Shown here: in pieces, positions 1 through 9,310 of the stretch
Layout: every line of letters starts with the position of its first letter
Position numbering within the stretch: the stretch's first letter is position 1
Assembly (NCBI GenBank): GCA_012064415.1
Contig: SSNU01000092.1
Location: 1-44,926, forward strand
Direction: 5' to 3'
DNA length: 44,926 bases
Source of the DNA: Gyrodactylus bullatarudis
Taxonomy: Eukaryota; Platyhelminthes; Monogenea; Gyrodactylidea; Gyrodactylidae
Program-made: the position numbers and the translations under genes
Notes under the pieces: model-generated
The model's input: the letters and a program-made list of their open reading frames with translations, nothing else
The model's database searches: none
What the model was told of the DNA's origin: nothing

Positions 1-504
1 AATGTCAAATTACTCGAAAACTACACGTTGAAAAATTTTTTTGGTTGATATTTTTTACTTTCACATCAAACTCTACCATTCCTCCAAATTTTATCGTTAC
101 CTACTTTTTTTGCTAGACTGTGTAATTTATCATTATTTATTCATCGTAATAATAAGAGAAAACGTTTGGGTGTTTGTGCTGACTAATCAGATTTGAGCAA
201 GAGTTGAGAACTGCTCAAGTCCTTTATGTATCTTGAATTCAATCTTATTCAGGATTGAAAGATAATTTTGAAAATGCCTTATAAATTATATTTTCGTCAC
301 AAAATAAACAGCACTTACCTAATGGTAGCTTAAAGAATAACAATTAATACAATTCATAAGAAAGGCAATGCCAGGTTTGTAAAAGAGTAGTGCTTTATTT
401 CGCTGCACACACAAGCTAGATTTATATAATCAAAATGATAAATTTTATTGGAGTAAGTATTGTCGAGCTTTTTTTTCGAAAGCATTTGTTTCTGTTGATG
501 AGCT
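1..504. other. AT-rich sequence without a recognised gene
   Basis: No coding region, RNA gene or clear repeat could be recognised on either strand here. The stretch ends where a minus-strand copy of the PLE2 terminal repeat begins. Confidence 0.5.
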
Positions 505-800
505 AGAATTCATTTTGAGGATTTGAAGATAAGACGAGTGAATAATTAGCAATAAAACTTTTTTGTATTTGGCCGGATTTCATCAGACTCATACACCGGT
601 TTGATTTATATATTAAATGAATTAACAAATATGTATCCTCTTATTGGTTGGTTTGAGAATGCAATTAGGGAGGGAGTGGGGTTTCTCTTGATGTAGTGAA
701 CAATTACGTGTTTGGGCTTCTTTTTATGTAAGGATCAATTGGTAACTGTCCACTTTCTCTTCTCCTCTTTCTGCTTGTTTTGCAGATTGCATTGGATACT
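505..800 (-). repeat. PLE2 terminal-repeat copy with degenerate hammerhead core
   Basis: Read on the minus strand, this block matches the 3' terminal repeat of the PLE2 element at 36010-36238. Shared landmarks are AGTGGACAGTTAC, CAACCAATAAGAGGAT, a TATAAAT box, CCGGTGTA, CTGATGA, and a distal TTCACTCGTCTT block. The order is the same and the spacing similar. The ribozyme-like core (590-565 on the minus strand) has lost the GAAA box (it reads CCAAAT), so cleavage is unlikely. No coding part of the PLE adjoins it, so this is a solo terminal piece. Confidence 0.7.
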
Positions 801-1057
801 GTTTTCGATGTGCTAATTATGGGTTGAGATTTGATTTGATTATCAACTTCCGATAAATTTTACATGAATCGTATCAGATTCTTCAGATTCGTTCTTCTTT
901 TGTTAGCCTGTACGTCCGTGCCTTGAAGTAAGGATAAACCAACATTTATACACTGGAACAACATCAATACGAGAAAATCTGAGATATTGTGCAGGAAACG
1001 TTTTTCCTTGAAATTATGAAATATTATTCAGACAGTCAATAAAATTTAGTGTATTTT

Positions 1058-1186
1058 CAATTTTGAGTTATAGTGATTGTTACAATAATCAGAATTATTA
1101 GAGTAATAACTCTGATAATATAATTCATCACTTGAAGGAAAATTAAAATAAAGATTAGAATAAAAAACATTTAGATTACTCTGATA
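1058..1186 (-). repeat. Repeat shared with the interior of the MITE at 39138-39547
   Basis: The reverse complement of this block matches 39314-39432, the central part of a MITE near the other end of the window. It includes an imperfect hairpin built on ATCAGAGTTATTA. The long inverted ends that flank it at 39 kb are absent here. Either the core is an independent element that was captured, or this copy has lost its ends. Confidence 0.7.
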
Positions 1187-1189
1187 AAA

Positions 1190-1335
1190 ACAGTTATAAG
1201 AATAGTTTTTTTGAACACATAGATTGGGTTTGTAAAGATTAATAAAGAATTTCTCTTTAACCCATACATCTATACTGTCGTCACCAGGATTTTTGTATAA
1301 AATGCCACTGATGATGCTTTAAGAAATACGATATA
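1190..1335 (-). pseudogene. PLE1 GIY-YIG C-terminus remnant plus displaced tail
   Basis: On the minus strand, 1300-1190 translates as the last part of the PLE1 endonuclease ORF (DDSIDVWVKEKFFINLYKPN, then NLCVQKNYSYN), as in the copies at 12.4, 16.0 and 22.0 kb. Directly adjoining it at 1303-1335, but on the plus strand, is the PLE1 3'-end motif CCACTGATGATGCTTTAAGAAAT. Coding part and tail therefore point in opposite directions, which indicates an inversion or two separate insertions. The ribozyme part is degenerate beyond GAAA. Confidence 0.75.
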
Positions 1336-1584
1336 ATTTAATCATTTATTATAATATTTAGTAATTACTGTAATTTTTTAATAGTTTTTATTTGATTTAT
1401 ATCGTATTGAAAAAAAACTATATACAGAATGAATCTTTAAATTTTTAATAATAGCTCTCAATAAGATTTTGGTCATTTGGGACTTTTCCCAAAAGGAAGT
1501 TGGAAATTTCGGATTGATAGCATCAGTCTGATACGTGAAAGTCTGGTCAGTCTGACTCGAAAGTAAGTTTAGGTTGTCAGGCTG

Positions 1585-2398
1585 CAAGGTAAGTTGGTTA
1601 GTTTGCAATTATTTTATAAAATGAATGGTTTTTGAACGAAACTAATCTCTCTTTCGCATTCACTAGTACGCAGGTTTCCTTGGCGTCGACTACTCGGAAG
1701 TGGAGTGGCCGGAAGAGTTTCCCGCAGGTAATGTTTGGCAGTCATTGAAGTGAGCTTTATATTTTCCAATATATTTCTAGGTTTTTTCCATGGTCGAATT
1801 GAGGTTTGAGTCGTTGAGATGGTGGTCTTGAGTATTTTCCCTTGAGAGGTGTAGTTCAGGTTTTGAGGCTGTGATTTGTGTGGTTTCCTTCTTCTTGCTT
1901 CCCCCCTTTCATCTTCGGTTTTGACCTAGCAGGTTTGAATGAGTTTGGGTCGTTGTTTTTTTTGGTTTTTTGAGCTTCGTAATTTTAGTCAGAGGTATTT
2001 TGTGAGTAGAGATTTTTTTCAGGTAGGGCTATTTTTAATAAGTGGTAATTTTGACTAGAGGCATTTTTCGAGTGTTAGTTAGGGTTTTTAGCGTCTAGTG
2101 GTGTGTGCGATGATGCTGCCCGAGAGAAAGTTTGGCTGTCAGGCTACAAGGTAAGGTGTTGCATATAACCTATGATTGTCGACAAAGCTAATCTCTCATT
2201 TGAATTCACTAGTACGCAGGTTTTCTTGGCGTCGACGACTCGAGATGGAGAAGAGTCTCAGGTACTGTTTGGCGGTCATTGAAGTTAGTGGAAGTATTTT
2301 TGAGTGTTGGTTAGCGTCTAGTGGTTCGTGCGTTGCTGCTGCCAGAAAGTTAGTTTAGGCTGTCAGGCTGCAATGGCGTGTGCGATGATGCTGCCCTG
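1585..2398 (+). repeat. Imperfect direct repeat of about 550-bp period, G/T-rich
   Basis: Two blocks repeat about 550 bp apart. One is GTCAGGCTGCAAGGTAAG (1577-1594), recurring at about 2138 and partly at 2358. The other is CACTAGTACGCAGGTTT followed by CTTGGCGTCGACKACTCG (1661-1700 and 2208-2247). The motif GTGTGCGATGATGCTGCCC occurs at about 2102 and 2376. The plus strand between 1750 and 2120 is strongly G+T rich, unlike the surroundings. No protein was recognised. It may be a small tandem array or a duplicated element. Confidence 0.7.
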
Positions 2399-2489
2399 AA
2401 GTAATTTTATACGGTTTGAAACAAGTACACCGAGCTCACGGGTACCAAGCAAATCCTTTGATCCTAAGTCGTTCAATTAATGTGTTTTA

Positions 2490-2665
2490 ATAAAACCGGA
2501 ATCCAACTTTATCACGAAGTTAAGACCCGATTCATGATGACAAATGGAATTGGCAACAAAACTGGTTATCAAAGGGAAAGACAGATTCACCAAGAAACAA
2601 AAATTGGTAAGATTGGCCAGCCTTCTCGATAATGACCATAAATTTAGTTCCACTAAAATGACATT
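2490..2665 (+). pseudogene. PLE2 endonuclease C-terminus remnant
   Basis: The plus strand is about 85-90 percent identical by eye to 35729-35890, the C-terminal part of the PLE2 element. In frame it gives KGKDRFTKKQKLVRLASLLD, preceded by FITKLRP. A double stop just after that segment shows it is dead. No reverse transcriptase lies upstream. Confidence 0.65.
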
Positions 2666-4080
2666 GTATTCTGCCACGCCAAAGAGTTCAAAGATAAGAG
2701 ATTCCTGATCCCTCGATGTAAAAATGGTCCTGCGTAATTGAGTTACAATCTATGTGATCGAGAGAATCCTCAAGGGTCCTGTGGCGGGTGTCAGAGATAA
2801 AAACGTAGACTACCCTCTATCAATCAGCAAAATGAAAGAATTGATTTTGACTCCATTTGCAAAACCGAAACAGAAATCAGTCACCTTGAAATCTTTACTA
2901 GCTTCGCCACATTCAGCCTGCTGTCCGTTAAAACTTTGTATTCTTCCACGCCAAAGAGTTCAGAGTTGAAAAAAATCTTTTTTTTAATTCAAACGATGGA
3001 ATTATAGAGAGACCTGTTGGTTACATGAAAATTAAATTTAAAATCAGAAAAATTTCGAATTTTTCAGAAACTGAAAAAAACAACTGTTTCATAGTAATTG
3101 TGTATTCTTCATAGAACTTACTTCATCAGTAAATATAATATCACTTTTGTGAACCACCAGTTCATGTTATACAAATTCTAAAAATTAGTAAGCCATATTT
3201 CACTAATTTTTCCTCGATTTTTTCCATATTCTTAATTATGATTATCTTCTTTTCAGGTTTTCCGGTGCCCCAACTCTTTCTATGTTAATATGATGGACAA
3301 GTTAATTTTGGCATTTCTCGATACACTCTTGATTATTTCACAAATCTTAGGTATTCTGCAGTCCATATCTGCAGGATAACGCTAATCAATAGCCAAGCTG
3401 TGAATGTTACGCCAATCAATCGAAAAATGTAAACATTTCTTTGTTTTACATTAAATTCATTTTCTTAGAAAATTTGCAGAGCTTAGTCCCCTGAATAATT
3501 ATTATAATGAACATGAGAAAAGTTTTATCACTCAAATATTCACAGATATACTTCATCCTTTCACAAAATAAAAAATTCCTCAATCCTTTGAATTCGTTTC
3601 GTCATTCCTAATGAACTCTTTTCAAGATTTCCAAAAGAAATTGTTTCCATGTTGTGATTATTCTCATATAAAACTAACTTTGATGATTCAAAATCGTAAA
3701 ATATATTTATCTTTGCGTATGATTTTGATTTTGAAGAGTCTTGAATAAAGTCAGAAAACATTAGCAAAGCCGTTCTAGTTTGGGTGTTTAAAAGAATTTC
3801 AGCAGGTTTTTAATTTACTCGTAAGTATAGATGAGAAATTCTACGTGCGCCCAATTATATTCTTTTATCTTGAGCATATATTAAAAAAAATGCTTTTGAG
3901 GATCAAAATATTCTCAAAAATATTCTTTCAAACAATGAAGAAAAATTGAAAGAATAGCACAAATTTATTGAAATCTGTAAAATAAAGATTAAAAAGCCGT
4001 TTTTTTTGTGATGTTTCCCCTAGTTTTCACAACAGATTCATAAACCTAATTGACATGAAAATGAAAATTTACTATAAATA
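2666..4080. other. No recognised gene
   Basis: AT-rich sequence with only short open frames that show no family motif. The phrase CACGCCAAAGAGTTC occurs twice (about 2675 and 2950), a small direct repeat of unknown origin. No LTR matching the 3' side of the Ty3 element was found in 3400-4080. Confidence 0.45.
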
Positions 4081-4181
4081 AGCACCATATGGAAATTACA
4101 GTGTTTTTAGACAATGAACCTACTAGCAAAGTGTGTTCACTGGTAATTATTAGGACTCGTCAGTACACCATAGCCAGGATT
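4081..4181 (-). repeat. Antisense, internally deleted copy of the tRNA-like/hammerhead element
   Basis: Read on the minus strand, this starts in the T-arm part of the tRNA-like region (AATCCTGGCTATGGTG), runs into the hammerhead core CTGACGAGTCCTAAT, and then jumps directly to AATTACCAGTGA and the tail found at 8654-8728. Relative to 8648-9033 it lacks about 130 bp, from the stem II loop of the ribozyme to the repeat start. The junction falls in a shared TAAT. The 3' half of the hammerhead (GGAC, GAAA, GUC) is gone, so it cannot cleave. Confidence 0.8.
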
Positions 4182-4182
4182 A

Positions 4183-4948
4183 ATGATGTTTATTGCTACG
4201 CTCGCTTGAATAATTTGGACAACCGAAGTGCCTTCTATGGAAGCATGGTCAACTATACCTGTCGAATTCAGAGATAAGCTGAACTTCGTTGAAATAGATG
4301 TTAATCCAAACCCTTTCAAAGCCTTGTGAAATGAGCTTGAACTCAAATTTGCAAAACCAAAGTCCTTCGAAATGAATGATATTATAAAAGCTGCGAAACT
4401 CAACTATGCTAAGCCCAGTGAAACTTTCGACAAACTCAAACGCTTAAACGGTGACAACCAAACCACCTGGACACTTTTCACAACAATTCTAACTGACAAC
4501 TTGTGTGCTGAGGCAATCAAGTTAGAAACTTTGAACACTAGTCGACCAGGTATTATTAAACTGCTTGATAACGAATTCTAAAAGAACATTGATTCTCACA
4601 ACTACAGTTATAATCCTCCTCAACCAAAACCAAGCTTTAATGAAGACCTTGTTGCTAAGGTTAACAGACTGGAAGAGATGATAATAAAACTTACCACTAC
4701 AGTTACAGCTAACAACGTCAACTTATCTCGGTATGATCAAAGAGAAGTTAGCAATCGTCCTAAATACAATGACCATTCAAGAAATCGAAGCAGAAGCAGA
4801 AATGGACCACGACTCCCATCCTCTGAGTTTTATAGAAGAGATGGCTTCAGGAAAAATGGTGTGTAGCACACAATAAGTACGGCGAGAAAGCTTATAATTG
4901 TCATCTTCCCTGCAGTTTCATTAGTGATTTAAACTCCAAAAAGGATTA
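4183..4948 (+). pseudogene. Broken gag of the Ty3/Gypsy element
   Basis: The reading frame runs from about 4240 (the frame of KLNFVEIDVNPNPFKAL) through KLNYAKPSETFDKLKRLNGD at 4390-4450. It is interrupted by in-frame stops at about 4327 (TGA) and 4579 (TAA). After a frame change near 4860 it continues as HNKYGEKAYNCHLPC, the CX3-H type zinc knuckle that ends Gag in many animal Ty3 elements. Basic RS-rich residues (SRNRSRSRNGPR) precede the knuckle and would bind RNA. The 5' end is uncertain because the element abuts the antisense hammerhead repeat. Confidence 0.7.
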
Positions 4949-6358
4949 ATGCAGACGACTGTTAATCCTTCAGTTAATAATGTCGTCATTAATGAGAAGA
5001 AATCGTCTGTCCTTATCTTTATACATGACAACATTACCCATCGACGATACCTGATAGACTCAGGATCGGAAGTTAGTATCGTCAGCAACAAATATTTCAG
5101 TCATATGAAACCAAAAAATACAATAACACCTATTCTCAAAAGTGCTGATGGAGATATCATAAAAACACATGGATCATTAACACTCAAAGTTTCCCTTGGC
5201 TTTAGAAGAGAATTACAATGGGAATTTATTATTGCAGATACTGATTTCAATATTATTGGCAATGACTTCTTTTCAAACTTTGACTTATGCATCAATCCCA
5301 AAGAAAAATCGATTTATGAAAATCTAACGAAAATTACTTCGAAGTGCAAACACCTGATGAATGGTTATGTTGCATCGGTACTAGTGAGTAAAAATTGTGA
5401 AAATGAAACCATCAATAATATAATCAATGAATATAAGTCCAAACCCAGTGCTAATCTTATCACATTCGAAACATGTAGTAGTATTAAACATGTTATTGAT
5501 ACTTTCCCGAATAAATATTGCAATAAAAGGTATAAGAAGAAGTATGACCCCAAAACCCTTAGTAAAATCAAAGAGCAACTTCAATCCTTTGAGAAGATGA
5601 AAATCATTCAAAGGTCAAACTCTCACTGGTCTAGCCCGATGTCGATACAAGAAAAGCCCAATGGTGAACTTAGAATCTGTGGCGATTACAGAGAACTGAA
5701 CAACTTGACGCTGAAAGATGAATATCCTCTGCCAATTGTCAACGATATACTCCAAAATGCTAGCAACAAGAAATTCTTTTCAAAAATTGACTTGAGCAAA
5801 GCGTTCCACCAAATAAAGCTCGATGAAGATAGTGTAAAGAAAACAGCTATTATGACTCCATTTGGCCTCTACGAGTACCTGAGTCTTCCTTACGGTTTGA
5901 AGAACGCTGCACAGGTATTTCAAAGATATGTTGATTCTATATTCCAAGATCTTAATTTTGCCCATATTTATATTGATGATATTTTAATTTTTAGTGAATC
6001 TATTGATGAACATATAGATCATATCAAAAAGGTCCTACATCTAATCGACTCCAACAAATTGATGATAAACTTCCCTAAATGTGAATGGAGCTTGAATACA
6101 TTATCCTTCCTTGGACATGAGATAAGTCACAAGAGGATCAACCCATCATCTTATAAACTCGATGTGATCAAAAATTTGAAGGAACCAATGAGCAATAGAG
6201 AACTTAGGAAGGTCCTTGGATTATTTTCATATTACCGGAGATTCATACCAAAGTTTGCTGAAATTTCTTCGTCTTTATATGATCTTGTGGTTCCAGAGTC
6301 CAAACGTGTCAAAGAATCCAACTTGATGAAAAAGCAAAAGAAAAATATGAAGAACTGA
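4949..6358 (+). CDS. pol: Ty3/Gypsy pol, protease and reverse transcriptase part
   Basis: This frame carries the retroviral-type aspartic protease motif YLIDSGSEVSIV (residues 34-45) and then the reverse transcriptase. RT motifs include NGELRICGDYRELN (about residue 236), KIDLSKAFHQIKL, TPFGLYEYLSLPYGLKNA and the catalytic YIDDILIFS (about residue 340). The polymerase would copy element RNA into DNA in a virus-like particle. The frame is open upstream of the ATG, so the first Met is only a convenience; the protease may be made by fusion to Gag. The frame ends prematurely because of a single-base indel at about 6300-6320, just past the RT thumb (YYRRFIPKFAEISSSL). RNase H and integrase follow in frame 1. 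Family assignment is very secure. Confidence 0.93.
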   Translation: MQTTVNPSVNNVVINEKKSSVLIFIHDNITHRRYLIDSGSEVSIVSNKYFSHMKPKNTITPILKSADGDIIKTHGSLTLKVSLGFRRELQWEFIIADTDFNIIGNDFFSNFDLCINPKEKSIYENLTKITSKCKHLMNGYVASVLVSKNCENETINNIINEYKSKPSANLITFETCSSIKHVIDTFPNKYCNKRYKKKYDPKTLSKIKEQLQSFEKMKIIQRSNSHWSSPMSIQEKPNGELRICGDYRELNNLTLKDEYPLPIVNDILQNASNKKFFSKIDLSKAFHQIKLDEDSVKKTAIMTPFGLYEYLSLPYGLKNAAQVFQRYVDSIFQDLNFAHIYIDDILIFSESIDEHIDHIKKVLHLIDSNKLMINFPKCEWSLNTLSFLGHEISHKRINPSSYKLDVIKNLKEPMSNRELRKVLGLFSYYRRFIPKFAEISSSLYDLVVPESKRVKESNLMKKQKKNMKN

Positions 6359-7986
6359 AAAATTGCTTTAGTCAAAATCCAACCATCTATACTCCCGACT
6401 ATGACATCCCATTTCAAATATATACTGACGCATCATCAAAAGCCATAGGAGCAGTCATAGAGCAGATTGTGGATGGTCAGAGAAAACCTATCGAATTCTA
6501 CTCAAGGAAAACTGACAAGAATGAAACTAAAATGACAACATTTGAACTCGAACTACTAGCATTGTTTGAGGCAGTCACTGACAAGTTCAAGCACTACGTC
6601 GAAGCTCAAAATGTAACAGCTTACACTGATCATATGAACCTACTCACTGCCATCAGGAAACCGAAAAATGACTACAACAAAAGATCACTCAGACAGTTGA
6701 GAAAACTATCAGGGTACAACTTCGAAATTAAACATATTAATGGTGAAGAGAATATCACGGCTGATGTTTCGAGTAGAAATGTTAATGTTACCTACAAGGA
6801 AGTAGAAAACGTCACACCTGAAGAGTTGAAACGAGAACAGCAAAAAGGTTCCGAATTTATCAAGTATGTGGATGAAAATCAATCAAAATTCATTAAAAAG
6901 CTTGTTAAAGATTACTTGATTATTTTTTATAATGATGAAACTCTAATTCCATATGTTCCCGAGACCTTACGGATGAAAGTATTCAGAAGTATACATGATC
7001 TAAACCACCCTGGAAAGAAAACTACTATTCAGAATATTGAACGTTTATACTACTGGCCGAAGATGCGGAATGATATCCGTGAGATGGCAAAGAAGTGTCT
7101 AAGTTGTCAAAAGTCCAAAACAGTACGTAACACGGTTTCTAAGAACATCAACATACCAATTCCTAATGAAAGATTTGATACAGTGAACATGGATATCACT
7201 GATTTGCCAAATAATGAAGGTTTTAGCCACATATTGACTATAACAGACAGGTTCACAAGATGGTTAACTGCAATCCCACTGAAGTCTACGAAGTCAAGTG
7301 ATGTCATATCAAACTTCGAATTACATTACATAGCAAATTATGGGATACCAAGAGTCATCGTAACTGACCGTGGATCGAACTTTATGTCACAAGAATTCCA
7401 AGAGTTCTGCAACTTCCATTCCATCACTCATAAGAATACCTCTGCGTATAACCCGAAAGCTAACGGCATGGATGAGAGGCAACATAAAATCCTTAAGGAA
7501 GCATTACGTGCTACTAGTCAAAAAAACTGGACAAAACACTTGCCATATGTATTGCTTGGATTACGGAATACTGTTAAGAAACCGAACAATTTAACACCAG
7601 CTAATATGTTATATGGTCAGAACATCCCAATGTCGAATAATATGTGTAATGAGCCCATAATCCAAAGTCAAGACATTTTCTTTCAAACACTACTTGATGT
7701 TATGAAATGTATTAAACCCTGCTCAATGCCCAGGAAAGACATGCCATATTATGTACCCGAATCACTCAAAGAATGTGAGTTTGTTCTAGTTAAAAATAAT
7801 AAAATGAAAAATTGCCTAGACACGAGATACAAGGGTCCATTCAAAACTATGACAATTGCATTCCTGGACGGGAAAGAAGATGTAGTGTCAATTGATCGAT
7901 GTATTCCAGCATATGTAGAGCCGTCTTCAAAAGAAAAGGGTGCTTGTGAGATCCCGCTCACAAATGATCTACAATCCCTGTGGTGA
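6298..7986 (+). CDS. pol: Ty3/Gypsy pol, RNase H and integrase part
   Basis: Continuing pol after the frameshift, the frame shows RNase H (YTDASSKAIGAVIEQ at about 6420, the ELELLALFEA glutamate, YTDHMNLL). Integrase follows with an HHCC zinc finger (HDLNHPGK ... CLSCQKSK, 6990-7110). The catalytic core has D in MDITDL, D in VTDRGSNF and E in NGMDERQHK with exactly 35 residues between the last two, the canonical D,D35E. A C-terminal tail to TGA at 7984 has no chromodomain that I recognise. The first ATG is at 6469, but homology starts upstream. All catalytic residues are present, so only the indel separates this from a complete pol. Confidence 0.92.
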   Translation, partial: VQTCQRIQLDEKAKEKYEELKNCFSQNPTIYTPDYDIPFQIYTDASSKAIGAVIEQIVDGQRKPIEFYSRKTDKNETKMTTFELELLALFEAVTDKFKHYVEAQNVTAYTDHMNLLTAIRKPKNDYNKRSLRQLRKLSGYNFEIKHINGEENITADVSSRNVNVTYKEVENVTPEELKREQQKGSEFIKYVDENQSKFIKKLVKDYLIIFYNDETLIPYVPETLRMKVFRSIHDLNHPGKKTTIQNIERLYYWPKMRNDIREMAKKCLSCQKSKTVRNTVSKNINIPIPNERFDTVNMDITDLPNNEGFSHILTITDRFTRWLTAIPLKSTKSSDVISNFELHYIANYGIPRVIVTDRGSNFMSQEFQEFCNFHSITHKNTSAYNPKANGMDERQHKILKEALRATSQKNWTKHLPYVLLGLRNTVKKPNNLTPANMLYGQNIPMSNNMCNEPIIQSQDIFFQTLLDVMKCIKPCSMPRKDMPYYVPESLKECEFVLVKNNKMKNCLDTRYKGPFKTMTIAFLDGKEDVVSIDRCIPAYVEPSSKEKGACEIPLTNDLQSLW

Positions 7987-8647
7987 TTCTAATCTCTTTT
8001 TAATCCACCCTAAATACTTATTCCCCATTGAAACTTTATTCATGAACAATTTATCAGAGTACTTATTTAATAACTTGTTAAAAACAGTATGAAAAGATAA
8101 ACTCTTTAAGTATAATGAACTATGAAGTGATAAAGAATATTTTTATACATTTAATATAGAATTTAAGCAATATTATTAATGATTTTGTCCAAAGTTGATA
8201 ATGATTTTCAAAACGTTTTTTATTTGTAAACATTTGGATAAAAGAAAACTAAATCCTTAATTAAAGACAGACAATTTGTAAATTTGTAAAAAGAATAATT
8301 GCATTTTATAAAACATATTAATTATTATCTATTTATTTATGTTTATTCCATATAACATAATTCAAAAATTGAAATTGATCGAGTGTGGAAATTAACTGAT
8401 GTATGTTATATTTGATTATGATATTTATAGAGAACCAAAAGAGTTATATTTTGATACGAAAGACATATTTATTATTATTGAAAGCCAGACAAACTTGGGT
8501 AAATCAATTTGTAATAATCTTGAATAGCTTTAAAATTATATCCTATCACAAAATACATTATCAATACTACTTCATTTCTATTCTCGTTATTAATAAAAGT
8601 CTGGTGAAATCTGTAATGAGTGAGAACGAAGAACAATCAACTCTACA
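7987..8647 (+). other. Ty3 3' flank, AT-rich, LTR not identified
   Basis: About 80 percent A+T with no protein motif. It may be 3' untranslated region and LTR, but no matching 5' copy exists in the window. Just before the hammerhead element, ATG at 8617 opens MSENEEQSTLQ, which looks like the N-terminus of a Gag but is cut off after about 16 codons by the hammerhead repeat. Confidence 0.35.
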
Positions 8648-8774
8648 ATATAGTAATTACCAGTGACCACACTTTGCTAGTAGGTTCATTGTCTAAAAAC
8701 ACTGTAATTTACATATGGTGCTTATTTACAAAAAACCAGTGTGTAGGTGGTGTCAATAGGAGATGAACGGGGGT

Positions 8775-8827
8775 TCTGGCCTAGTGGTTAGAAGCGTTGC
8801 CTCACAACGTTGGGTTCGAATCCTGGC
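8775..8827 (+). promoter_or_regulatory. tRNA-like region with internal pol III A and B boxes
   Basis: TGGCCTAGTGG (8777-8787) matches box A and GGTTCGAATCC (8812-8822) matches box B at tRNA-like spacing. An anticodon-like hairpin CGTT/AACG with a 7-base loop lies between. The closing GCC/GGC at the ends recalls an acceptor stem, but a complete cloverleaf is missing, so this is a tRNA-derived promoter rather than a tRNA gene. It would drive transcription through the ribozyme. Confidence 0.75.
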
Positions 8828-8885
8828 TATGGTGTACTGACGAGTCCTAATAAGGACGAAACGCGTCTATATCTGCCACCGTGAG
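8826..8885 (+). ncRNA. Hammerhead ribozyme, type I, full core
   Basis: All conserved core elements are present: CUGACGA (8837-8843), stem II GUCC/GGAC (8844-8847 with 8854-8857) with loop UAAUAA, GAAA (8858-8861), a very short stem III region ACGCGU, and the cleavage triplet GUC (8865-8867). Stem I is formed by UA next to the core (8835-8836 with 8868-8869), an internal loop, and then AUGGUG with CACCGU (8829-8834 with 8877-8882). The internal loop in stem I is the sort used for loop-loop contacts in fast natural hammerheads. Predicted cut is after C8867. Confidence 0.85.
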
Positions 8886-9109
8886 TTGAATATTATTCGA
8901 CTCTCTTATGGAATTGACACTTGCTTATCCGAATTTCTATCATCTAGGTGTGAGAAGACAATCTCCATCAAGTTAGAGTTCACATGGATATAGTAATTAC
9001 CAGTGACCACACTTTGCTAGTAGGTTCATTGTCGAAAATTTACTATTTTTACAAAAGACTCGACATTTTTCTCCGGACTCACAGAAAAAAAAATTTTTTG
9101 AATTCTAAA

Positions 9110-9300
9110 ACGAAATGACTTAATAAGATTTGGATATTTGAAAAATTCCGAAAAAATTCAATCTGACCTAAATTAGGTAGTTTTTCGAATTTCATAAAGA
9201 ATTACATAGAGATAGCGAAGATCTTACTGTTTCCGAGAAAAAGTTTATCTTCCAGATTTTGGATAATTTTTCAAATATCCAAATCTTATTAAGTTATTTT
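9110..9300. repeat. Short inverted repeat, foldback family
   Basis: ACTTAATAAGATTTGGATATTTGAAAAATT (two 15-base halves, at 9118-9147) is the reverse complement of 9268-9297, giving 30-bp arms with one or no mismatch and about 120 bp between. The flanks TTTTTGAATT and CATCTTCATGTCAA recur in other foldback elements of this window. Confidence 0.7.
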
Positions 9301-9310
9301 CATCTTCATG

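Larger units (their letters stand above)
4183..7986 (+). mobile_element. Ty3/Gypsy-type retrotransposon, coding part, no visible LTRs
   Basis: Domain order gag, protease, reverse transcriptase, RNase H, integrase identifies a Ty3/Gypsy element. Gag is broken by stops, while pol is nearly intact with one frameshift near 6300, which suggests fairly recent loss of function. No direct LTR pair could be found in 3400-4180 against 7987-8650. Instead, pieces of the tRNA-like/hammerhead element flank the coding part in opposite orientations. No envelope-like gene follows integrase. The Src kinase gene is more than 17 kb away. Confidence 0.9.
8648..9033 (+). mobile_element. tRNA-like/hammerhead retroelement (SM-alpha/retrozyme-like), 340-bp unit
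   Basis: A 46-bp sequence (ATATAGTAATTACCAGTGAC...TTCATTGTC) occurs at 8648-8693 and again at 8988-9033, so the block is one complete 340-bp unit plus a 46-bp overlap. The unit contains, in order, a tail-like AT region, a tRNA-like pol III promoter (8775-8827), a full hammerhead ribozyme (8826-8885), and a downstream segment returning to the repeat. It has no protein-coding capacity, so it would need reverse transcriptase in trans. The size and architecture resemble schistosome SM-alpha and other small hammerhead retroelements; the overlap fits insertion of a multimeric or circular RNA. Confidence 0.8.

Noticed and set aside
1303..1335. A fourth active PLE1 hammerhead
   Set aside because: Core CUGAUGA and GAAA are there, but AU-GUAC-AU has become AUACGAU and stem I cannot form.
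5365..5611. Minus-strand hydrophobic frames inside Ty3 pol
   Set aside because: Antisense shadows of the pol coding sequence.
3400..8650. A pair of LTRs for the Ty3 element
   Set aside because: No direct repeat of LTR size could be matched between the two flanks by eye; a proper self-alignment would be decisive.
8775..8827. A functional tRNA gene in the hammerhead element
   Set aside because: A and B boxes are present, but acceptor and D stems do not close into a full cloverleaf; treated as a tRNA-derived promoter.
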